From: Alphaproteobacteria bacterium
GTDB taxonomy: Bacteria > Pseudomonadota > Alphaproteobacteria > Sphingomonadales > Emcibacteraceae
DNA length: 64,000 nt
Assembly (NCBI GenBank): GCA_002401455.1
Contig: NVTE01000010.1
Span: 1-64,000, forward strand
Reading direction: 5' to 3'
Below are positions 1-8,936 of this stretch, piece after piece. A program made the translations under genes and the position numbers. Under the pieces are notes generated by a model. That model was given only the letters and a program-made list of their open reading frames with translations. It was not told the origin of the DNA and ran no database searches. The first letter of the stretch is position 1; every line of letters starts with the position of its first letter.

Positions 1-60
1 GCTACAAAGCAGCACCAGAAATGAAGACAAATAAATCATTTTTAAATTCTTATCCCATAC

Positions 61-576
61 TTATAATCTCACCAAGAGAACACGTTCGATCGCATCTTGA
101 GAAGCAATTTCCTGCATCACTTTTTCACTCAGCGAAGAATCAAGGTTCACGACCGTTAAGGCAACCCCACCGACTTCGATCCGGCTCATTGATATCGTTG
201 CTATATTTACTTTGTCTTTAGCGATGATCGTTCCGATTTGCCCCACGACTCCCGGTTCATCACGATTCTCCACAACAAGTACGATCCCTTTATTTAGATT
301 AGCCTCCACTTCACGTCCATTCATACCGACAAGACGAGGATTGTTCGCAGTTCCAATGAGAGTCCCGGAAATGGAAGAGACACCTCCCTCAACTGAGTGA
401 GCCTCAATTTGAACCAACTCACTGTAGTCACTCTGTTGGCTAGACTTTGTTACCTCTACTTCTATGCCCAATCGCTCAAAGATAACGAGTGCATTGACGA
501 AATTAGCACTCTCACCACTAATCTGCTGGAGGAAGCCTTTCAGAATCGACCTCGTCAGAGAGTTTGCATCCAAATC
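61..576 (-). pseudogene. 3' remnant of serA-like phosphoglycerate dehydrogenase (ACT-domain end only)
   Basis: The minus-strand translation matches only the C-terminal part of a D-3-phosphoglycerate dehydrogenase. It has a 'VNAL..FERLGIEV' segment, an intervening allosteric substrate-binding-like region with 'SGTLIG..NPRLVGMNG', and a closing ACT domain with 'VVENRDEPGVVGQIGT' and 'NIATISMSR'. The roughly 350-residue NAD-binding and catalytic part is missing. The frame stays open to 657, but beyond about 576 it is antisense to conserved dprA sequence, so homology stops near there. An ATG at 576 behind a GGGG-rich stretch could still give a product of about 170 residues. The style of the ACT region recalls SerA proteins outside the Alphaproteobacteria, but I cannot test that. 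A decayed or translocated fragment is the simplest reading. Confidence 0.6.
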
Positions 577-1689
577 CATCACTTTACCCCAATAGAAAAA
601 CTTGCCCGGTTTCAATTGATCCGAACGGATAATGTCGGCCCGGTGACCTTTCGCCATTTGCTTTCAAGATATAAAACCGCCGTAAGGGCACTGGACGCCC
701 TACCGGAACTGGCCCGCCGGGGTGGCCGGAACAAAATACTCTTTGTCGCCAGAAAATCCGATATTGAAAAAGAAATTGACGCTCTATCAAAAGCCGGCGG
801 CACCTTGATTGTTTATGGCGACAATCTCTACCCCCGGGCCCTGATGGCGACAGAGGATGCCCCGCCGGTTCTGATGGCGCTAGGCCACACCCATTTACTG
901 GATCAAAAGAATTTTGCCATGGTCGGGGCCCGGAACTGTTCGGCCGTTGGCCTGAAGCTAGCCACGTCCCTCGCCCGTGACATGGGCCAGGCTGGCTATG
1001 TCATTTCTTCCGGCATGGCGCGGGGTATTGACACGGCTGTTCATCAGGGAGCACTGGAGTCGGGCACTATCGCCGTGCTCGCTGGTGGCGCCGATATTAT
1101 CTATCCCCGAGAAAATAACCAGCTGTATGAGGCCATTAAAAGCTGCGGCCTGATCCTGTCCGAGATGCCGCTGGGTACGCAACCCACCGCCCGGCATTTT
1201 CCCCGCCGAAACCGGATTATCTCAGGTCTGGCCGCAGGCCTTCTGGTGGTGGAAGCGACCCATAAGTCCGGATCCTTGATCACCGCCCGCCTGGCCCTTG
1301 AGCAGGGCCGGGAAGTTTTTGCCATCCCCGGCTCACCCCTGGACCCCCGGGCCAAGGGTCCCAATGATTTGATCAGGCAGGGCGCGGTTCTGGTGGATAA
1401 TGTCGAAAACATTCTTGACGTGCTGCAAATGATGGAAGGACGAACCATCTCCGAACCGCAATATAACCTCTTCGATAATATTACCGAGCATCAGATACCG
1501 TTGGACGACCAGAAATTTGACCTGATGCGACAGACCATACGTGATAAATTATCTCCGACAGCGATTCCCGTTGATGACCTGATTAGAATAACAAAATTAA
1601 GCCCGGCAGAGGTCCAATCCGTGCTATTAGAACTGGAATTAGCGGGAGAAATTAGCCGTTACCCCGGAAACAGGGTAGCTTTTTTCTGA
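397..1689 (+). CDS. dprA: DNA-processing protein DprA (Smf)
   Basis: DprA binds single-stranded DNA and loads RecA during natural transformation. The Rossmann-like core is clear: 'GARNCSAVG' at about residues 177-185, 'SSGMARGIDTAVHQGAL', 'LAGGADIIYP', 'RRNRIISGLA', and 'KSGSLITARLALEQGREVFAIPG'. A short C-terminal winged-helix-like domain ends in 'AGEISRYPGNRVAFF'. Native family similarity begins only at about 'PIEKLARFQLIRTDNVGP' (near 589). The first ~64 codons after the ATG at 397 run antisense through the serA remnant and look non-native. No ATG/GTG lies between 397 and 589; a TTG at 616 is the only nearby alternative, so the true start is unresolved. topA follows 55 bases later on the same strand. 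Confidence 0.85.
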   Translation: MSLNLNQLTVVTLLARLCYLYFYAQSLKDNECIDEISTLTTNLLEEAFQNRPRQRVCIQIHHFTPIEKLARFQLIRTDNVGPVTFRHLLSRYKTAVRALDALPELARRGGRNKILFVARKSDIEKEIDALSKAGGTLIVYGDNLYPRALMATEDAPPVLMALGHTHLLDQKNFAMVGARNCSAVGLKLATSLARDMGQAGYVISSGMARGIDTAVHQGALESGTIAVLAGGADIIYPRENNQLYEAIKSCGLILSEMPLGTQPTARHFPRRNRIISGLAAGLLVVEATHKSGSLITARLALEQGREVFAIPGSPLDPRAKGPNDLIRQGAVLVDNVENILDVLQMMEGRTISEPQYNLFDNITEHQIPLDDQKFDLMRQTIRDKLSPTAIPVDDLIRITKLSPAEVQSVLLELELAGEISRYPGNRVAFF

Positions 1690-1744
1690 ACAAAGGAGTA
1701 AAAGCCCTTAATTTTAGGCATTTAAAGATTGTAGAAATACGCAC

Positions 1745-4366
1745 ATGAAAACGGTTGTAGTAGAATCCCCGGCAAAAGCCAAAACCATTAACAAGTATCT
1801 GGGCAAAGATTATATAGTACTCGCCAGTTTTGGCCATGTGCGTGACCTGCCCTCGAAAAATGGCTCCGTAGACCCTGATAATGATTTTGCTATGATCTGG
1901 GAAGTGGACAGCGATGCCAAAAAGCGCATTAAAGACATCGCAGACGCGACCAAGGGCTCTGACGAACTGATCCTCGCGACCGATCCGGACCGGGAAGGCG
2001 AAGCCATCTCATGGCATGTGCTGGAATTATTGAAAGCCAAACGCGGGGTCATGAAAGATGTTACCGTCAAGCGCGTGGTGTTCAATGAAATCACCAAGAG
2101 CGCCATCCTGAAAGCCATGGACTCCCCGCGCGATATTGATGTGCCGCTTGTGGATGCTTATCTCGCCCGGCGGGCCCTTGATTATCTTGTCGGCTTTAAC
2201 CTGTCACCGGTCTTGTGGCGGAAACTGCCCGGTTCACGTTCTGCCGGCCGTGTCCAGTCGGTATCCCTGCGCCTGATCTGTGACCGGGAGCTGGAAATTG
2301 AACAATTCAAGTCTGAAGAATACTGGTCTGTGGAGGTTAATGCATCCACCGAAGCCAAGGATAAATTCAGCGCCCAACTGCATCTTCTGAATGGTGAAAA
2401 ACTCAAGAAATTTACCTTGACCACCGAAGCACAGGCAACGGCAGCTCAAAAAGCTATCGAAGCCGCCACCTTCACCATCACAACGGTTGAGAGCAAGCCG
2501 GCCAAGAGATTTCCCGCACCGCCCTTCACCACCTCAACCCTGCAACAGGAAGCCTCGCGTAAACTTGGCTTTAATGCCCAGCGGACCATGCGCTGCGCCC
2601 AAAAACTGTATGAAGGTATCGACATTGGCGGCGAAACAACCGGCCTGATCACCTATATGAGAACCGATGGCGTCAGCATCGCGCAGGAAGCCGTTCAGGG
2701 CTGTCGCGACGTGATCGCCAGTGAATATGGCAGTAATTATGTCCCGGCCAAGCCGCGCTTCTATAAAACCAAAGCCAAAAATGCCCAAGAAGCCCATGAA
2801 GCTGTCCGGCCCACAGACCTGAGACGTCTGCCCAAAGACGTTGCGAACCGTCTGGATGAAGACCAGCGGCGTCTGTATGAACTTATCTGGAAACGGACCG
2901 TTGCCAGCCAGATGGCCGAAGCCAATTTTGAGCGGACCAAGGCTGATATCCTGTCCGAGGATGGCAAAACCGGCCTGCGGGCCAATGGCTCCGTCCAGGT
3001 ATTTGATGGTTTCCTGCGCCTGTATCAGGAAGGCCGCGATGATGCGACAAGTGATGACAATGATAAGCGCCTGCCCAAACTGACCCAGGGCGAGAGTGTC
3101 GCTCAGGACAAGGTTGTGCCTAACCAGCATTTCACTCAGCCGCCGCCCCGCTTCACTGAGGCCTCACTGGTCAAAACCATGGAAGAGCTGGGCATTGGCC
3201 GCCCGTCGACCTATGCCTCAGTGCTGACTGTTTTGCGCGATCGTAATTATGTGGTGATGGATAAAAACCGTTTTGTGCCCGAAGACAAGGGCCGCCTGGT
3301 GACCTCCTTCCTGCAGAATTATTTCGCCAAATATGTCGAGTATGATTTCACCGCTAATATGGAAGAACTGCTCGATAAAGTCTCCAATGGCGAAATAGCC
3401 TGGAAAACAGTGCTGGCTGATTTCTGGCAGGAATTTCATGTCGCCATTGAAGACACAAAGGACCTGCGGGTTTCAGAAGTTCTGGAATGCCTCAATCAGA
3501 TGCTGGCGCCGTTCATCTTCCCGGAAAAAGAAGATGGATCAGACGCACGAGCCTGTCCCAAATGTGATGATGGCATCCTGAGTCTGAAAACCAGCCGTTA
3601 CGGCGCTTTCATCGGCTGCTCCCATTATCCGGAATGCGGCTACACCCGCAAAATGAACAATGGCGACGGCGAAGAAGACAACGGCAACCGGGTTTTGGGC
3701 ATCGATCCTGAAACCAATATGGAAGTCACCGTCCGTACCGGTCGTTTTGGACCTTACGTTCAGCTCGGTGAACCAGTTGAGAAGGAAAAACCCAAGCGCG
3801 GCTCAATCCCAAAAGGCATGGAAGCGTCAGATGTTGACCTGGAAAAAGCCCTGAAGCTTCTGTCCCTGCCACGTACCGTCGGGGATCATCCTGAGGATGG
3901 AAAAGTCATTAAAACCGCCATTGGCCGCTATGGTCCTTATGTCTCCCACGCTGGCATCTTCGCCAGCCTGAAAGACCCGGAAGACGTCTTTACCCTTGGC
4001 ATTAACCGGGCGGTGGACATGCTGGCCGATGCCAAGAAGAAAAAAGGCGCGGCCGCTGAACCGATCAAGGAACTGGGTAATCACCCCGAAGACGGTGAAC
4101 CGATCAATGTTTACGATGGTCGTTACGGCCCCTATGTTAAACATAAACGCACCAATGCCACCATCCCCAAGGACAAGGACCCCAAGTCCATCACTCTGGA
4201 AGAAGCCGTGGAATTAATCAAGGCACGGGCGACCAAGGGCAAGAAAAAACCCGCCGCCAAGAAAAAAGCGGCGCCTAAGAAAAAGGCAGCAAAGAAAACA
4301 ACAGCTGCAAAGAAGAAAGCGGCCCCGAAGAAAAAGGCCGCGCCTAAGAAAAGCACCACGAGTTAA
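1745..4366 (+). CDS. topA: DNA topoisomerase I
   Basis: Type IA topoisomerase relaxing negative supercoils; 873 residues, normal for the family. The N-terminal Toprim domain shows 'VVESPAKAKTI' and the acidic 'ATDPDREGE' triad. The catalytic tyrosine lies in 'LITYMRTDGVS' (Tyr304). A C4 zinc motif 'CPKCDDG...GCSHYPECGY' lies near residues 604-632, followed by two further topoisomerase C-terminal repeats ('GRFGPYVQLGE', 'GRYGPYVSH', 'GRYGPYVKH'). The last ~40 residues are almost entirely Lys/Ala/Pro with repeated 'KKKAAPK' units, a basic tail common in alphaproteobacterial TopA. The gene is co-directional with dprA and is followed after 2 bases by rnr, so topA-rnr are very probably cotranscribed. 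Confidence 0.97.
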   Translation: MKTVVVESPAKAKTINKYLGKDYIVLASFGHVRDLPSKNGSVDPDNDFAMIWEVDSDAKKRIKDIADATKGSDELILATDPDREGEAISWHVLELLKAKRGVMKDVTVKRVVFNEITKSAILKAMDSPRDIDVPLVDAYLARRALDYLVGFNLSPVLWRKLPGSRSAGRVQSVSLRLICDRELEIEQFKSEEYWSVEVNASTEAKDKFSAQLHLLNGEKLKKFTLTTEAQATAAQKAIEAATFTITTVESKPAKRFPAPPFTTSTLQQEASRKLGFNAQRTMRCAQKLYEGIDIGGETTGLITYMRTDGVSIAQEAVQGCRDVIASEYGSNYVPAKPRFYKTKAKNAQEAHEAVRPTDLRRLPKDVANRLDEDQRRLYELIWKRTVASQMAEANFERTKADILSEDGKTGLRANGSVQVFDGFLRLYQEGRDDATSDDNDKRLPKLTQGESVAQDKVVPNQHFTQPPPRFTEASLVKTMEELGIGRPSTYASVLTVLRDRNYVVMDKNRFVPEDKGRLVTSFLQNYFAKYVEYDFTANMEELLDKVSNGEIAWKTVLADFWQEFHVAIEDTKDLRVSEVLECLNQMLAPFIFPEKEDGSDARACPKCDDGILSLKTSRYGAFIGCSHYPECGYTRKMNNGDGEEDNGNRVLGIDPETNMEVTVRTGRFGPYVQLGEPVEKEKPKRGSIPKGMEASDVDLEKALKLLSLPRTVGDHPEDGKVIKTAIGRYGPYVSHAGIFASLKDPEDVFTLGINRAVDMLADAKKKKGAAAEPIKELGNHPEDGEPINVYDGRYGPYVKHKRTNATIPKDKDPKSITLEEAVELIKARATKGKKKPAAKKKAAPKKKAAKKTTAAKKKAAPKKKAAPKKSTTS

Positions 4367-4368
4367 AG

Positions 4369-6630
4369 ATGGCATCCCGCAAAGAGACACCCTTTCCCAG
4401 CAAAGAGGACATCCTGGTTTTTGTCAAAGAAAATCCGGAAAAACTATCAAAGCGCGATATCTCCCGGGCGTTTCACATCCGGGGCGACCAGCGGGTTAAG
4501 CTGAAAAAACTCCTGCGGGAAATGACCGAGGACGGCCTCCTGGACAAGGGTCATAAAGGCCGTGTCCATGCGGGCGGTGAGTTGCCGCCGGTCTGTGTTG
4601 TCGAAGTCACCGGCATTGACAAGATGGGCGATCTTATGGCCCAGCCTGTTGATTACAAGGGCGACGGAACCCCGCCCCCGATCACGATTTTTGCCGATGA
4701 TAAGCGCGGCAACCTGGCGACCCGCGACCAGGCCCTAGTCCGGCTCACCCAGGACCGGGACAGCAAAAACATCGTCTATGTGGCCCGGGTTATCCGCAAG
4801 TTGGAAAGAACCTCGACCCTAGTCATGGGCATCTTCCGCTTTGAAGATGACAATGTAGCCATGGTCCAACCGACCGATAAAAAAAACCGCAACATGTATC
4901 TGGTCGCTAAAAAAGATTGGAACGGGGCCAAGGACGGGGAACTGGTTCTGGTCGATGCCCGGGAAAGCAAATCCTCCCGTCGTCACATGGGACCAAAACG
5001 TGCGACTGTGAAGGACTGTCTGGGCACCTTGGATGAGCCAAAATCCATCAGCCTGATCGCCATCCACTCCCACGGCATCCTGACCGAGTTTTCCGACCCG
5101 ACCATGATTGAGGCGGAAAATTCAGCTGCGCCGACGCTTGGCAACCGGACCGACCTGCGCCAGATTCCGCTGATCACCGTTGATCCGTCCGATGCCCGTG
5201 ATCATGACGATGCCATCTGGGCCGAACAGGACCCGGACCCCAAGAATGAAGGTGGCTGGCATGTGATCATTGCCATCGCCGATGTTGCCCATTATGTAAC
5301 GCCGGGGTCTGCCCTGGAAAAAGACGCCTGGGCGCGGGGCAATTCCACGTATTTTCCGGACCGGGTCGTGCCCATGCTGCCCGAAGCCCTGTCCAACGGA
5401 TTATGTTCCCTGAAGCAGGGCGAGGACCGCTATACCCTTGCGGTCAATATCTGGTTTGACAAGCGCGGCAAGAAGATACGCCATAAATTTGTCCGGGGCC
5501 TCATGCGCTCCGCCGCCGGACTGTCGTACGAAGAGTTTCAAAGCGCCCATGAGGGGCAGGTCAGCGACCGGGCGGAACCTTTGCTCAATTCCGTCATTGA
5601 GCCGCTGTACGGGGCCTATGCGTGCCTGAAACTGGGACGCGAATACCGGGAACCGCTGAACCTGGTCATGCCGGAACGCAAAATAAAGCTCGATGACAAG
5701 GGTAACGTCACCGGCATTCACCCCCGGGTGCCCCTGGAGGCCCATAAGCTGGTCGAAGAGTTCATGATCCAGGCCAATGTGGCCGCGGCCGAAGAACTTG
5801 AACAGAAAGGCTGGCCCTGCGTCTACCGGGTTCATGAACAGCCCAGTGAAGAGAAGCTCAACAACCTGCGGGAATTTCTTGCCAGCCTGGGCTATAATTT
5901 TGCCAAGGGCATGGTTCAGCGCCCCAAGTTGTTCAACAATATCCTGCGCAAGGTCGAAGACACCCCCCACGCCGATGTGATCAATATCATTATCCTGCGC
6001 ACCCAGTCACAGGCCATCTACAGTACCGACAATCAGGGCCATTTTGGCCTGTCCCTGTCCCGCTATGCTCATTTCACCTCACCGATCCGCCGCTTTGCCG
6101 ACCTGATGGTTCACCGGGCGTTGATTGGGGCCCTGAAGCTCGGCAAAGACGGTCTGGCCAAGGCGGACCGGGAAAACCTCATTGAGACAGCGGATCATAT
6201 CAGCAAGACCGAACGCATATCCATGATTGCCGAACGGGAATCCACTGACCGCTATGTGGCCGCCTATATGCACCAGCATGTGGGCGAGGAATTCTCCGCC
6301 AGAATCGCCGGGGTCAGCCGCGCCGGACTATTTGTCACCTTCGATGACATCGGCGGCGATGCCTTCATTCCGGTCTCCTCCATGGTCGGGGACTATTTTA
6401 ATCACGACAAGGCCCTGCATATCCTGGAGGGGGAATATACCGGGATTATCTATCAGCTTGGCGATGCGGTGACGGTGCGCTTGAAAGAGGCAAACCCCAT
6501 AACAGGTGGCCTGTTGTGTCAATTGATTGATGAGAAATTAATCGCAAAGAATGGCGGGAAAAAATCGAAAAAACGGGGCAGACGACAAGGCCATTCTGGC
6601 CCGAGAAATGGCAGAAGGCAAAAAAGATAG
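4369..6630 (+). CDS. rnr: Ribonuclease R
   Basis: Processive 3'-5' exoribonuclease of the RNase II/R family that degrades structured RNA; 753 residues. Order: an N-terminal winged-helix/cold-shock region ('DILVFVKENPEKLSKRDISRAF'-like), the RNB catalytic domain with the metal-binding series 'DPSDARDHDDA' (Asp272-Asp281), 'LSLSRYAHFTSPIRR' toward its end, an S1 domain around residues 640-730 ('VSRAGLFVTFDDIGGDAFIP'), and a short basic tail rich in Lys/Arg/Gly. It starts 2 bases after the topA stop, indicating translational coupling. The downstream gene rpmG has its own likely promoter. Confidence 0.96.
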   Translation: MASRKETPFPSKEDILVFVKENPEKLSKRDISRAFHIRGDQRVKLKKLLREMTEDGLLDKGHKGRVHAGGELPPVCVVEVTGIDKMGDLMAQPVDYKGDGTPPPITIFADDKRGNLATRDQALVRLTQDRDSKNIVYVARVIRKLERTSTLVMGIFRFEDDNVAMVQPTDKKNRNMYLVAKKDWNGAKDGELVLVDARESKSSRRHMGPKRATVKDCLGTLDEPKSISLIAIHSHGILTEFSDPTMIEAENSAAPTLGNRTDLRQIPLITVDPSDARDHDDAIWAEQDPDPKNEGGWHVIIAIADVAHYVTPGSALEKDAWARGNSTYFPDRVVPMLPEALSNGLCSLKQGEDRYTLAVNIWFDKRGKKIRHKFVRGLMRSAAGLSYEEFQSAHEGQVSDRAEPLLNSVIEPLYGAYACLKLGREYREPLNLVMPERKIKLDDKGNVTGIHPRVPLEAHKLVEEFMIQANVAAAEELEQKGWPCVYRVHEQPSEEKLNNLREFLASLGYNFAKGMVQRPKLFNNILRKVEDTPHADVINIIILRTQSQAIYSTDNQGHFGLSLSRYAHFTSPIRRFADLMVHRALIGALKLGKDGLAKADRENLIETADHISKTERISMIAERESTDRYVAAYMHQHVGEEFSARIAGVSRAGLFVTFDDIGGDAFIPVSSMVGDYFNHDKALHILEGEYTGIIYQLGDAVTVRLKEANPITGGLLCQLIDEKLIAKNGGKKSKKRGRRQGHSGPRNGRRQKR

Positions 6631-6658
6631 ATTTATCGTTATTTTTAACGGCTTTTGC

Positions 6659-6686
6659 TTGACTTGAACGTTAATAACTGTATTTT
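6659..6686 (+). promoter_or_regulatory. Probable sigma-70-type promoter of rpmG
   Basis: TTGACT at 6659-6664 and TATTTT at 6681-6686 are separated by 16 bases, with TG directly before the second hexamer (extended -10). The pair lies 40-67 bases before the rpmG start in the short rnr-rpmG gap. A weak CGTTA/TAACG stem just upstream may end rnr transcription. Confidence 0.45.
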
Positions 6687-6725
6687 CCCCTCACGTATTT
6701 CGAATTTAAAAATGGAGCCAGAAAC

Positions 6726-6893
6726 ATGGCGAAGTCTACAGTTGTAAAAATTAAACTCGTCAGCACAGCTGGTACTGGTTACTATTATGTAACAAAGAAA
6801 AACCCGCGTAACATTACGGAGAAAATGGTTTTCCGTAAGTACGATCCTGTTGTGCGCAAACATGTGGAATTCAAGGAACATAAAATCAAATAA
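6726..6893 (+). CDS. rpmG: 50S ribosomal protein L33
   Basis: A 55-residue basic protein reading '[19 protein letters not shown]' followed by 'YVTKKNPRN', 'KMVFRKYDP' and ending 'EHKIK', which matches bacterial L33 over its whole length. It is the zinc-free form: the usual Cys positions are absent. It is a component of the large ribosomal subunit. A GGAG ribosome-binding site lies 9 bases before the ATG. The gene sits alone between rnr and a strong terminator, with its own predicted promoter upstream. Confidence 0.95.
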   Translation: MAKSTVVKIKLVSTAGTGYYYVTKKNPRNITEKMVFRKYDPVVRKHVEFKEHKIK

Positions 6894-6929
6894 TTTGATT
6901 TCCGCAGATACCTTATTAGGCAGAATTTG

Positions 6930-6961
6930 AACGGTCTGGACCTCTGGTTCAGGCCGTTTTT
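6930..6961 (+). terminator. Rho-independent terminator after rpmG
   Basis: The arms AACGGTCTG (6930-6938) and CAGGCCGTT (6950-6958) form a 9-bp stem with one G-T pair, and a T run follows to 6961. It lies 37 bases after the rpmG stop and separates it from the convergent pleD. Confidence 0.8.
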
Positions 6962-7019
6962 CATTGGGGGAATCCTTCGCCCTTATGGCAAGGCTGGCCT
7001 CAAGGGTCACGAACCTGAA

Positions 7020-8390
7020 TTAATTCAGGCTGCAAACCTGATTACGACCGTTTTCCTTAGCCTGATACAGTGCCTGGTCCGCGGCAGCCAGCAATTGACT
7101 GCTGGAAAAATTCTTATCCCATGCAAGAGCAATACCAATACTTACCGTCACCTTGATTGGGGTGTCAGACCCGGATATTTTAAAGGGTTCATCTCCAATG
7201 GACATGCGCAGCCTTTCCGCAACAAAATGAGCATATTCAAGGTTTGTCTCCGGCATCACAATGACAAACTCCTCGCCCCCATAGCGGGCCGCAAGATCAA
7301 TATTACGGATGTCATTGCTGATTCTCCGAGCGAACTCGTGCAGAACCTCATCCCCGGCCGCATGGCCGTAGGTATCATTCACCAACTTGAACTTATCAAG
7401 GTCCATCATCAACAAAGATACTTTTGTACGCGTATCATTCTCCTTGGACATCAGATTATCCAGGTGGGTCGACAAAAAGTGTCTGTTATACAGTCCTGTT
7501 ACCGCATCGGTCATGGCCATTTCGATACTTTTCTGCATATTCTGGCGCAAACGGTTAGCATATCTATTCTGGCGAATTTGTGATTTTGCCCGGGCCAGCA
7601 ATTCATTGCGATCAATGGGACGGGTGATATAGTCTGTCGCACCCAATTCCATGGCCCGAACCAGCTGGTTGGTATCGCCCTCATCCACCAGCACCAGAAT
7701 AGGAATCCGGCGGGTCGCCTCAGATGATCGTAATTGGGAACAGAGTCGCAGGCCATCAACATCATTCAGGCCCAGGCTGATAATGAACAGGTCATAGTCT
7801 TCAAGGTGCGCGGTGCTCAGTTCACCAGAGGCCACATCATCCACATCAACAGTGGCCAGATCTTCCATATATCGGCTAATTCTGTCAGCAACTCTGGCAT
7901 AGTCCTCCACCAACAGCACTCTGGCCCCGGACAGGCTGATATTCCGGCTGAGGTCCGACCCCACGCTGATACCAAAATCCTGGCCGGTGGTTTCGCGCAT
8001 GCGCAACTCATCCATCAGAACCTTCAGGCGGGCCAGTGACCGCACCCGGGCAAACAGCGGCAAGTCCAGTACCGGCTTGGTCAGGAAATCATCTGCGCCA
8101 GCTTCCAGGCCGGCAACGCGGTCCTTTGGCTGATCAAGGGCGGTGACCATGATCACAGGAATATGAGCTGATTTTGCGTTAGCTCTGATCCGGCGGCAGA
8201 CCTCAAAGCCATCCATTCCCGGCATCATGACATCCAGGAGCACAATATCCGGGTGTTCCTTATCAATGATGTCCAGAGCATCCTGGCCATTCATAGCCGT
8301 CAGGACGTCAAAATACTCACTGGTAAGTTTTGCTTCCAGCAATTTAACATTTTGAATTACGTCATCAACAACAAGTACCCGTGCCGTCAT
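7020..8390 (-). CDS. pleD: PleD-type response regulator with diguanylate cyclase domain
   Basis: 456 residues: REC1 (1-~120), REC2 (~155-275) and GGDEF (~290-456), the architecture of Caulobacter PleD, which makes c-di-GMP from GTP when phosphorylated. REC1 has the phospho-acceptor in 'VLLDVMMPGMDGF' (Asp53). REC2 lacks it ('FIISLGLNDVDG'), so it is an adaptor/dimerisation domain, as in PleD. The cyclase motif is GGEEF, preceded five residues earlier by RNID, which fits the RxxD product-inhibition site. It lies directly behind divK on the same strand with a 9-base gap, the conserved alphaproteobacterial divK-pleD operon controlling the swarmer-to-stalked type transition. Confidence 0.93.
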   Translation of the reverse strand: MTARVLVVDDVIQNVKLLEAKLTSEYFDVLTAMNGQDALDIIDKEHPDIVLLDVMMPGMDGFEVCRRIRANAKSAHIPVIMVTALDQPKDRVAGLEAGADDFLTKPVLDLPLFARVRSLARLKVLMDELRMRETTGQDFGISVGSDLSRNISLSGARVLLVEDYARVADRISRYMEDLATVDVDDVASGELSTAHLEDYDLFIISLGLNDVDGLRLCSQLRSSEATRRIPILVLVDEGDTNQLVRAMELGATDYITRPIDRNELLARAKSQIRQNRYANRLRQNMQKSIEMAMTDAVTGLYNRHFLSTHLDNLMSKENDTRTKVSLLMMDLDKFKLVNDTYGHAAGDEVLHEFARRISNDIRNIDLAARYGGEEFVIVMPETNLEYAHFVAERLRMSIGDEPFKISGSDTPIKVTVSIGIALAWDKNFSSSQLLAAADQALYQAKENGRNQVCSLN

Positions 8391-8399
8391 GTCCTGAAA

Positions 8400-8765
8400 C
8401 TACCCCGCAAATTTTTTAACTGTTTCAATAAATTTCTTCACGAAAATCGGTTTCGCAATATAGGCTTCACAGCCCCCTGCCCGAATTTTTTCCTCATCGC
8501 CCTTCATGGCAAATGCCGTCACGGCAATGATGGGAATAGACCGCAGTTTCTCATCTTCCTTGATCCATTTGGTTACTTCAAGCCCGGAAACCTCCGGCAG
8601 TTGAATATCCATCAGAATAAGGTCTGGCATTTCTTCCCTAGCCAGTTCAAGGGCTTTCATGCCTTCCTGAGTCTGGATCGTGTCATAGCCATGCGCATTC
8701 AATAGATCACAAAAAAGCTTCATGTTTAATTCGTTGTCTTCGACAACAAGTATTTTTTTACGCAT
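8400..8765 (-). CDS. divK: Single-domain response regulator DivK
   Basis: 121-residue stand-alone receiver domain: '[16 protein letters not shown]' (acidic pocket), phospho-Asp in '[15 protein letters not shown]', the Thr of 'IIAVTAFAM' and Lys of 'AYIAKPI'. In alphaproteobacteria DivK is the phospho-switch acting on DivL/CckA and on PleC/DivJ. The start at 8765 is chosen over the in-frame ATG at 8804 because it matches the family length and has an AGGG ribosome-binding site 8 bases upstream. A TTAACCAT octamer lies 32 bases before the start. It is cotranscribed with pleD. Confidence 0.93.
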   Translation of the reverse strand: MRKKILVVEDNELNMKLFCDLLNAHGYDTIQTQEGMKALELAREEMPDLILMDIQLPEVSGLEVTKWIKEDEKLRSIPIIAVTAFAMKGDEEKIRAGGCEAYIAKPIFVKKFIETVKKFAG

Positions 8766-8796
8766 ACGATATCCCTGATCATCGCCTGGTTGAATA

Positions 8797-8804
8797 TTAA
8801 CCAT
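8797..8804 (+). promoter_or_regulatory. CtrA-like TTAACCAT octamer upstream of divK
   Basis: The plus strand reads TTAACCAT here, the octamer known as one of the CtrA recognition forms in alphaproteobacteria. It sits between the divergent divK and DUF3572 genes, close to the divK start. An 8-base match alone is weak evidence; its place in front of a cell-cycle gene is what makes it notable. Confidence 0.35.
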
Positions 8805-8936
8805 TCAAGACATACATTTATATCTTTGAGTGACATTATGCCACTATTTTATAACCATCTTATGAAAAAGCTGTTAACAGAAGTGCCATTGTGTATAAAT
8901 AAGTCAACTTTTATACAATAAATTTTGGTCCCCGTC

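Noticed and set aside
560-590. Copy of the GGGGTCAGAGT-type repeat at the serA/dprA junction
   Set aside because: AAATCCATCACTTTACCCCA only loosely resembles the element; identity is too low to claim the same repeat.
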